Source of the DNA: Megalonaias nervosa
Lineage: Eukaryota > Mollusca > Bivalvia > Unionida > Unionidae
Direction: 5' to 3'
DNA: 64,000 nucleotides
NCBI GenBank assembly: GCA_016617855.1
Contig: JAECUM010010995.1
Span: forward strand, 1 to 64,000
The position numbers and the translations under genes were made by a program. Positions 25,901 to 37,947 of the stretch are shown piece after piece. Below the pieces are notes generated by a model that was not told the DNA's origin, did not search any database, and saw only the letters and a program-made list of their open reading frames with translations. How positions within the stretch are numbered: position 1 is the stretch's first letter; every line of letters starts with the position of its first letter.

Positions 25901-28900
25901 CTTCATTTAATCTGGCCAAGATGTAATCAAGTGTCCTGTTCAACTTTATACTTTAAGAAGAAACCTTCCCATCAAAATAACCCATGCTCATGGTTATTAA
26001 ACATGTTCCTAGTTCAAATGTTTACATCCTTATCTTTTCATCTAACAATGTGACAAGTTTAATGGTCCATTACACAATGTGATGGTCCATTACACAATGT
26101 GTAATGCTTACTGGTCAATTACACAATGTGTCAAGCTTACTGGGCTGGAGAAGACCAACACTTTTCTAAATTTTCCTGAAAAAAGCCTTTTAATTAATTT
26201 TCAAATAATTATCTCTCTCTTCATAAAACTGTGGGCAAATACTTGTCAAGAAAATTGTTTAATCTGTCTAAAGCTATTCTGTATGACAACATGAGATTTT
26301 ATCAATCATGTCTAAAAATTAAAATTGGAAAGGGGACATCATTATGTTTTACAGAATGCTAAACACTAATATAACTGATCAACATATGCTTCAGGACAGA
26401 AAGATAATTCTGGGATAAAATATATATCATATTATAAGAGTTTACTTGTGACTGCATAATCTGTGGTGGCTCAATGGTTAGTGTGCTAAATCCATGACAA
26501 AATATTGGATAGTATTGTGAATTCAGTTTTTCGTAGGCAAACAATTTTGCTGGAATATGATTATATGTGGTTGCTATGAACAACGGATTTAATAACCAAA
26601 TGAAGAAAAAATTAATGATCTGTGTAAACAACAGGATCCTTCCCCAGTCCTTAAGTTTAAGTAATGACAAAAAATATCATTTTTAAAAAAACACATAAAA
26701 TGCTACAACCATGAAGGTAATTTAATTAACAGTTACTGTAACAGTATTTGTTTGTGTGGTGTATAACAGCACAATAACACATGAATGGCTATAACATGCC
26801 AAGCACTGTGTGAAACTCCCTTAAAAATCCTACATGCCCACAGAACCAGTGACCTGAAAATCTAATTGTTCCCGTCTCAACCAACTGGTCCAACATTTCA
26901 GCATAAAAGAAGACAAATGTAGTCAGTGACTCAATGATAAATGCAGATAGACATGAATAGCAGTCCTTAGTAACACCATTTATATACATGTAATGAAACA
27001 TGGAAATAAAGAGAAATGTAAAATAGATATTTATATTGTATGTCAAATTTATTAAACTATTACATACAGTCTAACAAGGCCACTGTTTACTGACCGGTAC
27101 AATGATGCTTACTGTCCAGTTGATTCACATCATTCGTAACTCATCTGAAGGCTGGGCATCCAAATATGTTGCTGCAATCTGATGACCAGTCTGAATCATA
27201 GTCAGAATAAGAATCAGGACTGTCATCCATTGATTTGTCATGAACTACAGTATCAGAACTAAACCCAGCCTCCACAGATGAAGCTCTGGTGTCCAAAGTA
27301 GTGCTACCCATGAAATGTTGTCTGCAGAAAGACGAGTTAAAGCAGTGGAGTGCTCGAACTGGATCAAATACAGCTAATGCACAAACAATGGAGTATCACT
27401 AAACAGCTTTCAATGTATGTCTATTTTTGCACCAAGTTTGTATTATCGTCATCACTTCTAGCATGAAATGCATATTTATGCTAAGTAAAAGCCCCAAATA
27501 TTGTGTATCTGGCATTATTAAAAATTTAATGCTCAGTTTGAGGTGAGGTGAGTAAAGAAAACATGAAGTGTCCAATCAACTTAAACCACAAACTGCCCTT
27601 GCTATGTATCATTTTTTAACAAGAGTAACATCTGAAACAATTTTTAAGATAATTTTCACACTTTTAATTGATGCACCATGTCTGAAATTGAGTTCTGAAT
27701 TAAGTGGGTTATTCATGCCAACTGAACTGGGAGTAAGACACACTGAAAACGTGAGTGCTTATCGTACATGTCAGGGCACCAGGCAAAATAATCTGTTAAG
27801 ATACAAGCTAAAATCAATAGACAACAATATTATTACTTTTCAACTGTCAATAGAAATATTCACCCACTTATACAGTCATAAACTTTCAGGCTGCTTCTTT
27901 GGAAATTTGTATGGTTGGTAGAGCCTCCTAAAAAGTTATGAAGATACCCTTTTGTCATTCTGGGCCAATGTTGTGAAGTACTTTGGGTACTTTAAATAAG
28001 TATTGTGTTTTCACAGACAATAATGCTTACAACTGTATAAATTCAAATTATTACATTTTAATATTTCAATTTGCCTGTTGGAGTCAATCAAAATGAGGCA
28101 ATGTCTAATTCACCACTGAGGACAGTTGACAGTACTATACACAGGAGAAATCATTTAATTTGTATTTTTATTCACATCTGGACATGCTGGAATATCCACT
28201 AATTTCCTTAATTTAAATAATTAAAAAAGATGCTTTTATATTGGAGTTGGGTGAGATTGTGCCATTGCAAACGAGAAAACTGCAGATAGCCAAAGTTTTG
28301 AATAGTGAATATGTGCTATTTTAAGATTTGAACTTTTGGGTAATTTCTGCTGTAATATGCTGGAAAGGGCAACAATAAAAATAAGTATATAATATTATTA
28401 ATAAATCCTAAAAAAAAAACTATAGATTACTCTTGGAAACCAAGCATTTCAAGATACTTTGGGCACAGCTATGGATTCCACATCAGAAGCTTGCAGCTGA
28501 ACAGTTAACAGCATTTTTTATGGCTTAGTATGCATCCTATTTCTACCTTCCAAGTTTTGTATTCCTTTTGAATAGGTCTTTCTTCATCAGCTGTGTTTAG
28601 TTTCCCAGCCTCTGGTGGCTTCAATGCATCCAAGATATTCCACAAGTTGATGTTGAGAATCAGAAGTAGCATGTATCATCCGACATCACAAAGATGCGTT
28701 AGTTTAACTGCAGATACAGGAATCAACTGAATGCATACTACTCTGGAGTCATTTATCTTAGTTGTCTCGGCCAGATTCGCAAGTGGTTATCAGAAACAAT
28801 TCATCATTATTTATATTTTTACTTTGTTTCTAATATTATTTTAATATCAAAAAAATATACAATAATGTAGATTAAATTCACTTGATATATCTAAAAATCC

Positions 28901-29937
28901 AACTGGCCAGATCAACTAGCTATTCATTTTTTGCCCTGCCCACCATGAGGACATAAGGCATCGTCCCATCAGATTTGCAGCAATTTCACATGCTGATGCC
29001 AAGAGCATTGGAGTAAAGTTCCTTACTTAGGGACACAGCAAAAATGGCCAACCCTACCCAGCCTGATGAAGAAAGGGAAGAACCGTTCCGAATGCAAGTG
29101 TGACATGCTAACCACTGAGCTACCATGGATCCTACATCAAGAATTAACTAAACGTTATTTAGACTTTAATTCATACTTGTGATATATTCACACACACGCA
29201 CACACACACACGTTTGTGGTTTTGGCAGGGGTTTACCCATCACAAGTCAATCAAATCATAAATAATCAAGCTCTTAACAATAAATAAACTGTAATAGAAA
29301 TATAAGAGTTTTATGTTTCAATGAGAAATGACACTCCTCTTAAAGTAAGACTGTAAGACTACCAAACATCATGTGATATTTTGGTCTCACAAAGTGAGAT
29401 ATCACTGGTATAATTTAAACAAAGCATTCTAGTATTAAAACAAAAGAAAAATTAAGAAAATATGGCACCATTTGTAAATGTGGTCTTTCCAAACAGCCAG
29501 TAATCCAGAAAATATCACATCATTTGGCAAAGTACTCTACTCCAACAGCCAGTAACCTCCTGACATTATATCTTTATCATGAAACTGTTAAACATTTTCA
29601 AGATTCCATCCTGACATATGGCTTAATTTTTACGACTCATTTTACCTGATCAAATTAATACATTGTAAATTCTTCCATTTTTCTGAACGTAAACACAATT
29701 CAAAATAATATTAAAATGTCCCTTTTGTGATGAAAGTACCATGTTGCTTGTAAATTTGCTACACCACATTCAAAATTTCTGTTAAAGCAAAGCTTATTAC
29801 CATCCAGTAGCTCCTCCAATCACAACCTGATGAGCAACTGACTGACGTGAAATATCGCGGAAAAGATCTCTTGACCAGTTCCTGTCTTGACGAAATGCTG
29901 ACAAGTCCAGTATCTCATACTCCTCATTATCAGCCAT
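16861..29937 (-). CDS. FUNDC1: FUNDC1-like mitophagy receptor, four coding exons
   Basis: FUN14-domain protein of the outer mitochondrial membrane, an LC3-binding receptor for hypoxia-induced mitophagy in vertebrates. Coding exons on minus are 29937-29801, 25471-25396, 21385-21266 and 16938-16861. They total 411 nt and give 136 aa (human about 155). All junctions are GT/AG and phases match (exon 1 ends with TG of Trp46). Residues 7-10, YEIL, match the YxxL LC3-interacting motif at the human N-terminus. Hydrophobic helices lie at about 35-54, 58-77 and 119-136, with a basic QTRRRFERDAMRQ segment between the last two. GGATGW, KVGKIAAVSLGATLLLL, GYIQINW and GGFLLAMIF follow the family. Introns are about 4.3, 4.0 and 4.3 kb. 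FUNDC1 versus FUNDC2 is judged from motif layout only. Confidence 0.93.
17792..17992. repeat. minisatellite, ~40-bp unit, about five copies
   Basis: Units containing AACAAGTCTAGAAATCC and CATACTT..CTAAAATGT repeat with 10-25% divergence. It sits in intron 3 of the FUNDC1-like gene. Confidence 0.8.
18346..19390. repeat. minisatellite, 57-bp unit with 339-bp higher-order repeat
   Basis: About 18 copies of a 57-bp unit (core: CATGAGATTCAAGCTCACAC, then AGTCAACAAAACC, then ATTACAGTTACTG). Two consecutive 339-bp blocks of six units each (from about 18740 and 19079) are nearly identical, with one shared 54-bp unit. Because 57 and 54 are multiples of three, long open frames appear on both strands; on minus they read as Cys-rich 19-residue repeats. 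A 56-bp unit breaks frame, so coding is unlikely. In intron 3. Confidence 0.93.
19391..21265. other. intron 3 sequence, no further feature seen
   Basis: AT-rich unique-looking sequence between the minisatellite and exon 3. Small frames only. Confidence 0.5.
21266..21385 (-). CDS. FUNDC1: FUNDC1-like exon 3
   Basis: Codes residues 72-111 (IAQHQGYIQINWPK..PNVINN). Acceptor TTCCAG|ATT, donor AACAAT|GTAAAT, phase 0 on both sides. Confidence 0.92.
23330..23460. repeat. short tandem repeat, ~35-bp unit, about 3.5 copies
   Basis: Units built from GGATTATAAACAGTAGACCAC and CTAATGTGGTCA recur directly upstream of the larger minisatellite at 23493. Confidence 0.75.
23493..24735. repeat. minisatellite, ~28-30-bp unit, interrupted by a SINE
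   Basis: Roughly 30 imperfect copies of AAGGGACAGATATAATGAATG followed by TGGATGG span 23493-24238 and resume at 24564-24735 after the family A SINE. Open frames of up to 239 codons on minus (HPHSLYLS-type repeats) are a by-product of stop-free units. In intron 2 of the FUNDC1-like gene. Confidence 0.92.
24239..24563 (-). mobile_element. tRNA-derived SINE, family A, inserted in the minisatellite
   Basis: On minus it starts ACCGCTCTGGTGGCCTAATG (A box), with B box GGGTTCGAACCCC, the same body as the copy at 1670-2015, and a (CA)n tail at 24240-24254. TAATGAA occurs on both sides (24232-24238, 24564-24570), but it is also part of the minisatellite unit. Confidence 0.92.
24921..25140 (+). mobile_element. 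tRNA-derived SINE, family D
   Basis: The A-box region GTGTGAGTGGTTAGCATGC and B box GGTTCAAATCC lie about 35 bases apart, followed by a 'cttgagcaaggc' module and an A-rich end (CACAAAAATAAAACC). No other close copy in the window. Confidence 0.78.
25396..25471 (-). CDS. FUNDC1: FUNDC1-like exon 2
   Basis: Codes the end of helix 1 and most of helix 2 (residues 46-71). Acceptor GTTAAACAG|G, donor AAG|GTTAC. Too short to stand out without splice-phase matching. Confidence 0.9.
25617..25750. repeat. 47-bp tandem repeat, three copies
   Basis: The unit begins GAATTTCATAAATTTCATTT and contains GAGCACAAGATTTTTACTT. Copies start near 25617, 25664 and 25711 with few differences. In intron 1. Confidence 0.9.
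26058..26145. repeat. ~20-bp tandem repeat (GGTCCATTACACAATGTG)
   Basis: Three to four imperfect copies of a 20-bp unit, including GATGGTCCATTACACAATGT twice in a row. Confidence 0.75.
27140..27321 (-). CDS. possible cryptic 3'-terminal exon inside FUNDC1-like intron 1
   Basis: A good acceptor (TTTCTGCAG) is followed by a 60-codon frame ending in TGA at 27142-27140. It is Ser/Asp-rich (e.g. SPDSYSDYDSDWSSDC) and ends IFGCPAFR. It cannot splice in frame from FUNDC1 exon 1, because the codon formed would be TGA. It would therefore belong to another transcript on the same strand, or be non-coding. No family recognised. Confidence 0.35.
28547..28672 (-). CDS. possible cryptic 5' exon inside FUNDC1-like intron 1
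   Basis: A 42-codon frame from ATG at 28672 to an AAG|GTAGAA donor. It has a hydrophobic start (MLLLILNINLWNIL) and then a polar, normally composed segment (EAGKLNTADEERPIQKEYK). Phase 0 at the donor does not match the exon at 27321 directly. No family recognised. Confidence 0.3.
28955..29135 (-). mobile_element. tRNA-derived SINE remnant, family E
   Basis: On minus: ATGGTAGCTCAGTGGTTAGC (A box region), then a degraded B box. A 'ctaagtaaggaac' module follows, similar to the other tRNA-SINE tails. No target duplication resolved. Confidence 0.65.
29801..29937 (-). CDS. FUNDC1: FUNDC1-like exon 1 (start codon, LC3-interacting motif)
   Basis: Codes residues 1-46 (Trp46 split). Donor is GATG|GTAATAAG at 29800. 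The ATG sits 12 bases after a possible acceptor (TTATTTCTATAG), so a non-coding upstream exon is likely. Confidence 0.9.
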
Positions 29938-31062
29938 TGAAGAATGGATCCTATAGAAATAACCTCTGCTTCCTTATTACAGAATAATCAAAACTTCAAC
30001 TCAGTTATGGCTGGTTATATTTCCTGAAATAAGGACAGAACAGTGTCGTCAAATTCTTATTATCATTGTACCATTATAAGTAAATGACAATTCCCAAATA
30101 TTTATTTTTATTGTGTACAATACAGAATCTGTGATATCTTTAAAAAAAGTTTTCAACTCATTTTACATTATAAAGTTGTATACTACACTCTCTTATGCTG
30201 CATCTAATATTTATTTATTCCACTATGCCAAAAGAAGACTTAAACCGAAGCAAAACTGCAGTAATATCATCTGACACCCTAATTTTATGCTCCCCTATTT
30301 TGACGCAGTTTGATAAACCAAACGTTCTTGAGAGAATGTGTCTCTCATTGACATCACAAACATGACATTTGTTTACACTGATCAACATCAAGTTACACAC
30401 ACAGAAATATTTGTTGAAAGTTCTATTTTACTCATTTGTGAAATGAAACAAAGATACATACCGTAAAAAAAAATGCATTTCATTAACTCTAATTTTTTCC
30501 AATCAGTAAGTCCTCATAAAAATCCTCATCTACTATTCTGGACAGGCATATTAACTTCCTGCCATCATAAGCATACATTCTGCTACTCAACATGCATTAG
30601 ACACATTTTTCATAGATAATACATGTAACTGCATCAGTAACACTGTTCAGAACGATGTACAACATTACAAAGTTTTACATGGATGTCATTACTGATATTC
30701 TGCAGTGTTTTTTTATTATAATTAGTGCAAGTTTACATAAAACAACAATTTTATGAGACATTTCATAACTAAATCAGCATCTGTTATTTTCTTATATAAA
30801 TAACTGAAGCAGGATTTTCTATGGTAAATAAGCAATTTTACTATAACAGTAAATTGTCAATCAGCTTTAAAGAGAATTTTGATATTTTACTTATTCTAAC
30901 CAATTTATTATTTAAAACCATCTCCTGTAACATTATGTCTTCTGTCTCTAATTATCTGCATTTCCAGAGATATATTTTATGAAGGGTGCAAACCAGTTTA
31001 AAATTCACAAAATAGTACATTCAAAGATTGACGTTCTGTATATTCACAATGCTAATTAAGTA
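29938..31062. other. upstream flank of the FUNDC1-like start exon
   Basis: No coding frame recognised. A 5' UTR exon and promoter of the FUNDC1-like gene should lie here or further right. No clear TATA or CpG-rich core was seen. Confidence 0.4.
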
Positions 31063-31239
31063 CAGTACAACCTCTCTTGAAAGACCATGCCCTCTACCAC
31101 AAAATAATAGTTTCTCAAGACAGGTGGTCTCTCATAACATGTTGTAACACTATTTAATCAATAAGACTGTGCATGGAGATCCTGGTCTCTCAAATCAAGT
31201 GATCTCTCATAGCAGTGGTTTGTAAGACAGGTTTAACTG
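31063..31239. mobile_element. MITE with TA target site, pogo/mariner-like TIR
   Basis: The left end CAGTACAACCTCTCTTGA and the right end (inverse CAGTTAAACCTGTCTTAC) match at 13-14 of 18 positions. TA precedes the left end; the right-hand TA appears as CA. The interior repeats 'gtctctca' motifs. Confidence 0.68.
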
Positions 31240-31337
31240 CATCGGAAAAGTCAAGCACTAAATCTAATCTTTTAGTCATAAAAATGTTTTTTATGATAAT
31301 ACGTGCATGATTTTAACCGATTTAATTATAACAGCTT

Positions 31338-31465
31338 CAGGGGTCAAGCTAGACTTAAATTTTAGGGAGAAGTGACTTCTCCTTTTGTCAGAACAAGGAG
31401 AAGTGGGAGCTAAACAGGGGGAAGTGGAGGCTAAACGAGGAGAAGTGAGACCAAAGCAAGAAACA

Positions 31466-31538
<73 letters not shown>

Positions 31539-32271
31539 GCTGCATTATCTTATTTTAATTATGTGCTCTATTTCTCAGTATGCTTTTAACAGTTTTAAGC
31601 AATGCCTTATTTTGAAGTTGAAAAATATGTGTAATATGTTTATCATCAACACATTTTGTATGTGTATAAAATTATTATATTCATACCCATTCTATTCATA
31701 CTTGTGGTATATGTGTGTTTGGATTGAGGTAAATGCAGTGTGTTTTGGTCATATGACTTAAAAAGCACATCAGAAGCTATACACTGTAATTAATTTTAAC
31801 TGATAGCAGTAACAAGATTAGAGTCTTGTAATTGCAAGTTGGTAAAAATGCTTAATGAACTACAACTTAATTATTTTATTTTCTACAAGTTTTGTGTAAA
31901 ATTGCAGCCAAAAAGATTTCTAGCATTCTTTGAAACAACCCCTAATACATGTACATAGGAATAAAAGCACAAGTGACTTCAAACCAGTCTTCGTCCTGAT
32001 TTCCTTGTTCCCGATAAAACATAACTATTCATAGACAACACAATGAAGCACTAAAGTCGATATATAACTAAACTGGACCCTTTTTCGCCAACCGAAACAT
32101 CCAAGAACACGTATTGCACATTGCGAATGCATCTATTTTTAGAAAGAAGGCTTTTCTTAATATAACTATACACTTTCTTGCTTCGTTAATAGGACTGCTT
32201 ATTTATGGTTGTATTATTTGTCTACCTACTGGAAATAACGATATGCATTGGTTAAATAGCATTTGCTTCAT

Positions 32272-32322
<51 letters not shown>

Positions 32323-33106
32323 CGTATTTTTACGAAAATTAATTACGGTATGTCAGAAAACAACATCGACCTTGCAGCATTGTTTCGAATTCCACAACAG
32401 AGATTGTCACGTGTTTCTTACCTACATTATTAAATATTTAGGCTAAATCTCCTATCACATAATATTTAAACTTTGTTTTCATTATATTATATATTTTTCT
32501 GAATCTATTTGCGCAATTATTTACGAATACTGACAGTTTAATGAAGTGGTATATCATACACGCAACGATGTCCGCCATTACAAGTTCATTCACGCTTTCA
32601 AACTGATTTTATACAGAAAATACGTAAATACGGCCGTTAAAATCTCCATTTATAAAAAAAGAAGAAATAAATCAGAAAACACTCTTCACCGATCATATTT
32701 TTAAAAGCAAATTACTATTTGCATATTGATGTTTAAATTTCGAAAAAGAATTTGGTATATTTTCATCATAGCACAGCATACCCAACTTCATGATATCAAG
32801 CATTGATATCTTGCTCCGGAAAGGGTTAATCGTCAGTTAGCTATTAAAACTTGCATGTGAATGTGCAAGAATTTCTTTGTCGCCGTAAGCTGATTGGTAT
32901 TAACACCACGTAATTACAGTTTGCCTTGGGTTACAACAGTACCAGAACTTACTGGCTACAGCGAGGGGGCATCTCAAAAGTCATAAGCCATTTTACGTCC
33001 GAAAAATCTGAGGGCGAAGTCGTTTTCGCTTTTCTAACAGAGGAAGGCGAAGTTTACATTTCTCAGGCGACTTTTTCGCCCACTTCGCCTGGTAGCGTGA
33101 CCCCTG
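31338..33106. mobile_element. hAT-like non-autonomous element, 1.77 kb
   Basis: It starts CAGGGGTCAAGCTA and ends TAGCGTGACCCCTG, inverse of each other with one mismatch in 14. CAGCTT lies immediately outside both ends (31332-31337, 33107-33112), a short target duplication. Subterminal GAGAAGTG / CACTTCGCC motifs add to the symmetry. CAGGGG termini suggest hAT, whose usual duplication is 8 bp. The interior holds two (TA)n tracts (31470-31528 and 32274-32318) and no transposase. Confidence 0.72.
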
Positions 33107-33112
33107 CAGCTT

Positions 33113-36100
33113 TTGCGCCAAAATCATTCCAAAATGAAGATTATGATCCATATAAGAAAACTTGAGAAATGCTAAATTAATTCTTTTAATTTAATTGTTC
33201 CTATTAACTTGAGCTTTCTATTGAATCATATTTCTCTGCAATATATTATTTTCCCAAGAAAAATGGTGTCACAGAAAAAATAGACTTTTGTGAGGTGAAT
33301 GAAAATAGGTGTCGTAATACACAATCTTTACAACATGGGGTCATGTGGATGAAATCTCGTTAAGAGTGATGGAATACATCAGTCATTTGTTTTTCATACT
33401 TTGCTAAATTAGGTAATGTTTCTAAAGTAATGAAAGATATCACTATGAAAGAAATCTATTTTTTAACAGGTGAAAGTAAGTACTTAATGGCTATTGGTAG
33501 TACAAATTGGCCTAATGGGTGTGTGGGTGTGGTATAATCAAATATGTAGAATATATAATGAGTTTAAAGTTACATATTATTAACTAAAAGAGTCTCATTT
33601 AAATGTTCAGGAGCAATCTGTTTTATGGAAACGTATTTATGTGAGCAAAAATAGGCAATTATATATTGGATTTTATGCACAACAGATCATGGCATTGTGA
33701 TAGTATTGAGCTACTGCATTGCAATTATCTCATTGTATGAAGACTAATCAAGATGCAGTTAGTGCTATGTTTTTCTTATACAATGGGCCTTGCAAACAAT
33801 GCATATGGAAAACATCACAATGCCATGTAATGGGGGCTTCCATATTGGTCTTCTTCAAGTCAACTTACTCCCTTGACTGACAGTCATATTACACACATAC
33901 ATGTAACCCGATGGCTCTCAAACTTTCCATATTGAAAGTACAGTTGTGGTCAGTACTGATAATGGCAAAAAGAATTACAAAACATCTCTGAGATACATAC
34001 TATACAATTATTTATATGCTTGATTACATTCAACTTCTTTTCATCTCAACTTTCACTGCATTTACTTCTCTAAGTATTAATCTGCCAAAGTTTTATCTTT
34101 GGGTAGCTTTAGTCTCTCGTTGTTGATACCCATGTACAGATAATGATAAATACTTGCCGTTAGCTACGTATCCTAAACAAACCTTACATGCATGCATACA
34201 TACATGGGATGTATATTGAATTTAATTGCAAATATGAGAACTATTCTAGTTGTGGTATGCTTTTCCACGTGTGTGAAAGCATTTCCCGCAAAACAAGAGT
34301 GTGAATCAAATTAAGAAAAAGACAGATTTTAAGAAATTTACAAACTGATCAAGTTAAATGAGCAGCTGCATACTTCAGAAGATGGTACCTCATGGTACCT
34401 CATGCAGCTCTGTTGGATGTCAAGATTGTCACTAATCATGAATGTTAAATGAAGTACACTGCAAAATGCTCAATGATGTGAACATGACATATATTCATGT
34501 ATATATCCATGTTCTTTTCTGTTTTGGATTGTATGGTGTGTCAAATAGGCCAAAGAAATAGTTTACACTTATTTGTACTATTAGTTACGTAAATATAAGT
34601 GGTGATTGAGTGACATTTTTCTGTATTTGTGATTACTACCGGTAGTTATTTATGTTCTTTTGTGTATGACATCTGAATACTGGATAAATTAGTTTTTATC
34701 ATTGTATAGTTTAGTCATTTGAAAAGATGCTTTAGAAACCAGAATACAAGGAGGTAGTTAAAAGTGGCTGGTGGTATCTCATAAAAGGAAAATATTAGAC
34801 CCAAGTCTTAGCTTTCATATATTTCGCCTTGAATCCTTGTTAGAATACTAAAAAAGTGGCTAGAGATTTTAATTCTAGATTCAATAATTAATACAGTTTA
34901 GAAACTGAATTACCAACTGAAGTACAACATATTATTCAGCATGTACAATACAACATATGAGCAGAAAATATGAATATTCCAGACTCTTCATGATGGTGAA
35001 TATCATAATGTTTATGACTACATATAAAACATTATGTCATTATTATTAATACCAAAATACATGGAGAATTGTTACTGCCTTCATCATAAAATGTTGCTTA
35101 TGGCCAATACAGGCCTGTGTACCTCATTTTAGAACTACTGTCAAGGTTATTCAGGACTGACTAGAATCCATTATACTGGCAAACAGTATCGGCATAAACA
35201 CAGCTCATGTTTAATTTCTGCAAGTTTTAATGAAAATCCCCTTCTCCTTGCTACTATATGGGTTATTCGTAAGCATCAGTAGCATTTCATTCTCACTACA
35301 TACATATTCCATATCACTGTACATTGCATCAAATTCTGTGGACCAAAAGGTATGGAACTGTTTTTATCACAGGTTATTATTTCACACACTCAATGATAAA
35401 TGGTGCACAATAATTAACTGAAAGACAGTGACTATTACCATAATTTTTTAGCCATTTCTTCAAAATCAGATTACCAACCACCACCCATTTGTATTGAATT
35501 GTGCATTACCATTAGCCCTAAAGTGCGTCCAAACTGGGAACCCCTGGATACTCATTCTAAGGAAACAAAGATGACTGCTATGTGAGTGCAGTGGGGGCAG
35601 CTAGAATGGTGATTCCTTCAGAAATTTTCACTCTGGGTTAATTTTTTGTAACTTTAATTCTTTAACCTCATGTATTTTAAGAGTTTACAATAACAACCCA
35701 ATACAAAGAATAACTGTATGGTAGCTTCCCATGATATCGTTGGTTCTGTTGTATCACTATTAAAATTTTTCTGTATGTTTTTTTAAAATAGCACCACTTA
35801 TTGTTTACTTATCTTACAAACAGTACATGGCCATAAATTACTAGATCTGCATCATCAGCTGATTTCGGGAAAATGTCAGGAATGCTAATGGCTCTATCCT
35901 ATATTCTCATTAGAATCTATATCTTCTTAAAATCTCTGTCACTGTAACAAATTAGTTATTTACTTTGTCATCTGATAACGTCAAATGATGATATGAAAAA
36001 GTCAGATCACATGATTACTGTATTTGTCAATAACCAAGAGATTGAATGTATGGTTGTAAGTAAGAGACAAAATGTGAAGTATGGATGGTTGTTGTTTTCT

Positions 36101-37239
36101 AGTGGCTTTCAAATTTGTCATGTGTTGACTTTAAAACTCTGACGTATACAACTTATTACATTTCACTGGATCACTTTGAGTTTTTTTTAAACAGTCTGAG
36201 GTTAACATATACTTTCATGATCATGCTGGTGGTCCATTATCAGCAATGATCCCAGTGCTACTCCATCACTGGTGGTTACAGTTGCATTTCTTGAATTCTC
36301 TCTGACAAGTTTCTTTTGCATGGCACAGGTGGCAGAATTCAGTGCTCAAAAAATTTGATAGCCGGACACCCGGGGCCTTTCTAATTTCAGATCGGGCCCC
36401 TCCAGTATTCTAAGTGATGTGCCCCCATAGGGCTTGTAAAAAAAATCAAATTTAGCTGAGAAGACTTAGTGCTGATTAAATGCAGAAATTTATTTTCAAG
36501 ACGTTGACCTGCCATAACTCAGTGTCATGCTAAACACAAGATATTTACTCCCAAATCCCCCAGACACTAGTGTATTTTGACCAATATGATTTTCTGTAAT
36601 CTTCGAATATAGAACAAAAGAAACCCCAGCAGTATATATGCCCGTTACACTTGCATCATAATGGTAAATAAACAGTCATGATTGGAGCTGATGTAATGGC
36701 AGTTTAAATAGAGGCAATCAAAAGGCAAAGCAGTAAGGTATAAATGACCATTTCATGAATTATCATGTATTTGACTCACAACAGCTAGTGTAATATATTT
36801 GAAGACTGCAATAGGTGAGCCCATTGTGATAATTTGCATATGTAAAAATATTATGAAGTGGAACAACCCAATATAGGAAAATCAACAGATGTTTCTAAAA
36901 ACAATTTTCTTTGAGCACTGGAATGAGTGCCATGAAAGTAGTATCCAATTTTCAAGTTCATTAACATTTTGTGCAACATATGCATCAAGTTCCCAACATT
37001 AGGAGAAGTGTATGCCATCATGAAATGTATTTTTTTCGGTATTACCCCGATATCAGAGTAACTTCCCTGGTAACCTGGTATCTACATGGTATATGATTAT
37101 CGATCGTTTCCCACAGCCATCTAATTTAAACTGGAAATTAGATATATTTTAATACAGAACAAAGAGCATCAAATAGATATGCATATACTATCCTGAAGGT
37201 CAGTGTTTTTATTTACTTATTCGCCATCAATAAACTTTA
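33113..37239. other. intergenic, no gene seen
   Basis: AT-rich sequence with chance frames only. The repeated GGTACCTCAT near 34385 and an oligo-A at about 36440 are the only small features. Confidence 0.5.
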
Positions 37240-37432
37240 GGACCCACGATACCATAGCACTCTGGTACAAGTCGAAATCCGGCCAATGTGGGTATGTGAG
37301 AAAGCTTGCCAGTAGCTTCTCGTGGGTCGGTGGTTCTTTCCGGGGTTATGCCGGGTTTTTCCTCCACCATTAATACTGGCCGCCATGTATAGCTTATCGT
37401 GTGCTGAAAAATGGCGTTAAACCCCACAATAA
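37240..37432 (+). mobile_element. tRNA-derived SINE, family B, truncated head
   Basis: The body and tail (CTTCTCGTGGGTCGGTGG, GCCGCCATG, AAAATGGCGTTAAACCCC, AATAAC) match the copies at 12443 and 39094. The tRNA part is degraded, keeping only GTCGAAATCCGG of the B box. Confidence 0.85.
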
Positions 37433-37947
37433 CAAGAAGTCGAAATCTACTTTCTAGGTCAACATCGAAAACGGGTAACGGTTTGTAGATAATCCGAAAG
37501 TGCCTCTCATTAGTGATTACTGGTTACAAAAAATAATTCTTCTCCAAATAAATAATACAAATACCTTCTCAACCCGTTTAATTTGTACATAAATGTCCTC
37601 GTAAAACAATATGGAAGCTGGTGCGCAAAGACTTTTCAGCTACTATCTGTCTTCCACTTACAGCTCACTTCGTTAAGCCAAATCCATCAGTCGGAACTTT
37701 CTCGGTCTTTTCCATCACATGGGTGACAAAAAAAAAAGTTAGATGTAGACCTAAATAATGGCGATTAGAACTAACCGCAAGCCCGTTATTGTTTTTACGT
37801 TATCATAACTTCAAACATATCATAATGATTAGAAGGCGAAATACATAAACTGTGGTGTTGTTTTTTCTTATTAACTCATCAAATTTACTGATTATTTTTA
37901 ACATTTTAATTTAAAAAATGGAATTCATCTTCAATAAATAACATGAT

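Noticed and set aside
26455..26500. Another tRNA-SINE head (GGTGGCTCAATGGTTAG)
   Set aside because: Only an A-box-like word; no B box or body could be followed.
26789..27046. 85-codon hydrophobic frame on minus
   Set aside because: No family, no splice signals, and composition typical of AT-rich chance frames.
32926..33165. 79-codon frame (..EGEVVFAFLTEEGEVYISQ..)
   Set aside because: It runs across the terminal inverted repeat of the hAT-like element, so it is most likely non-coding.
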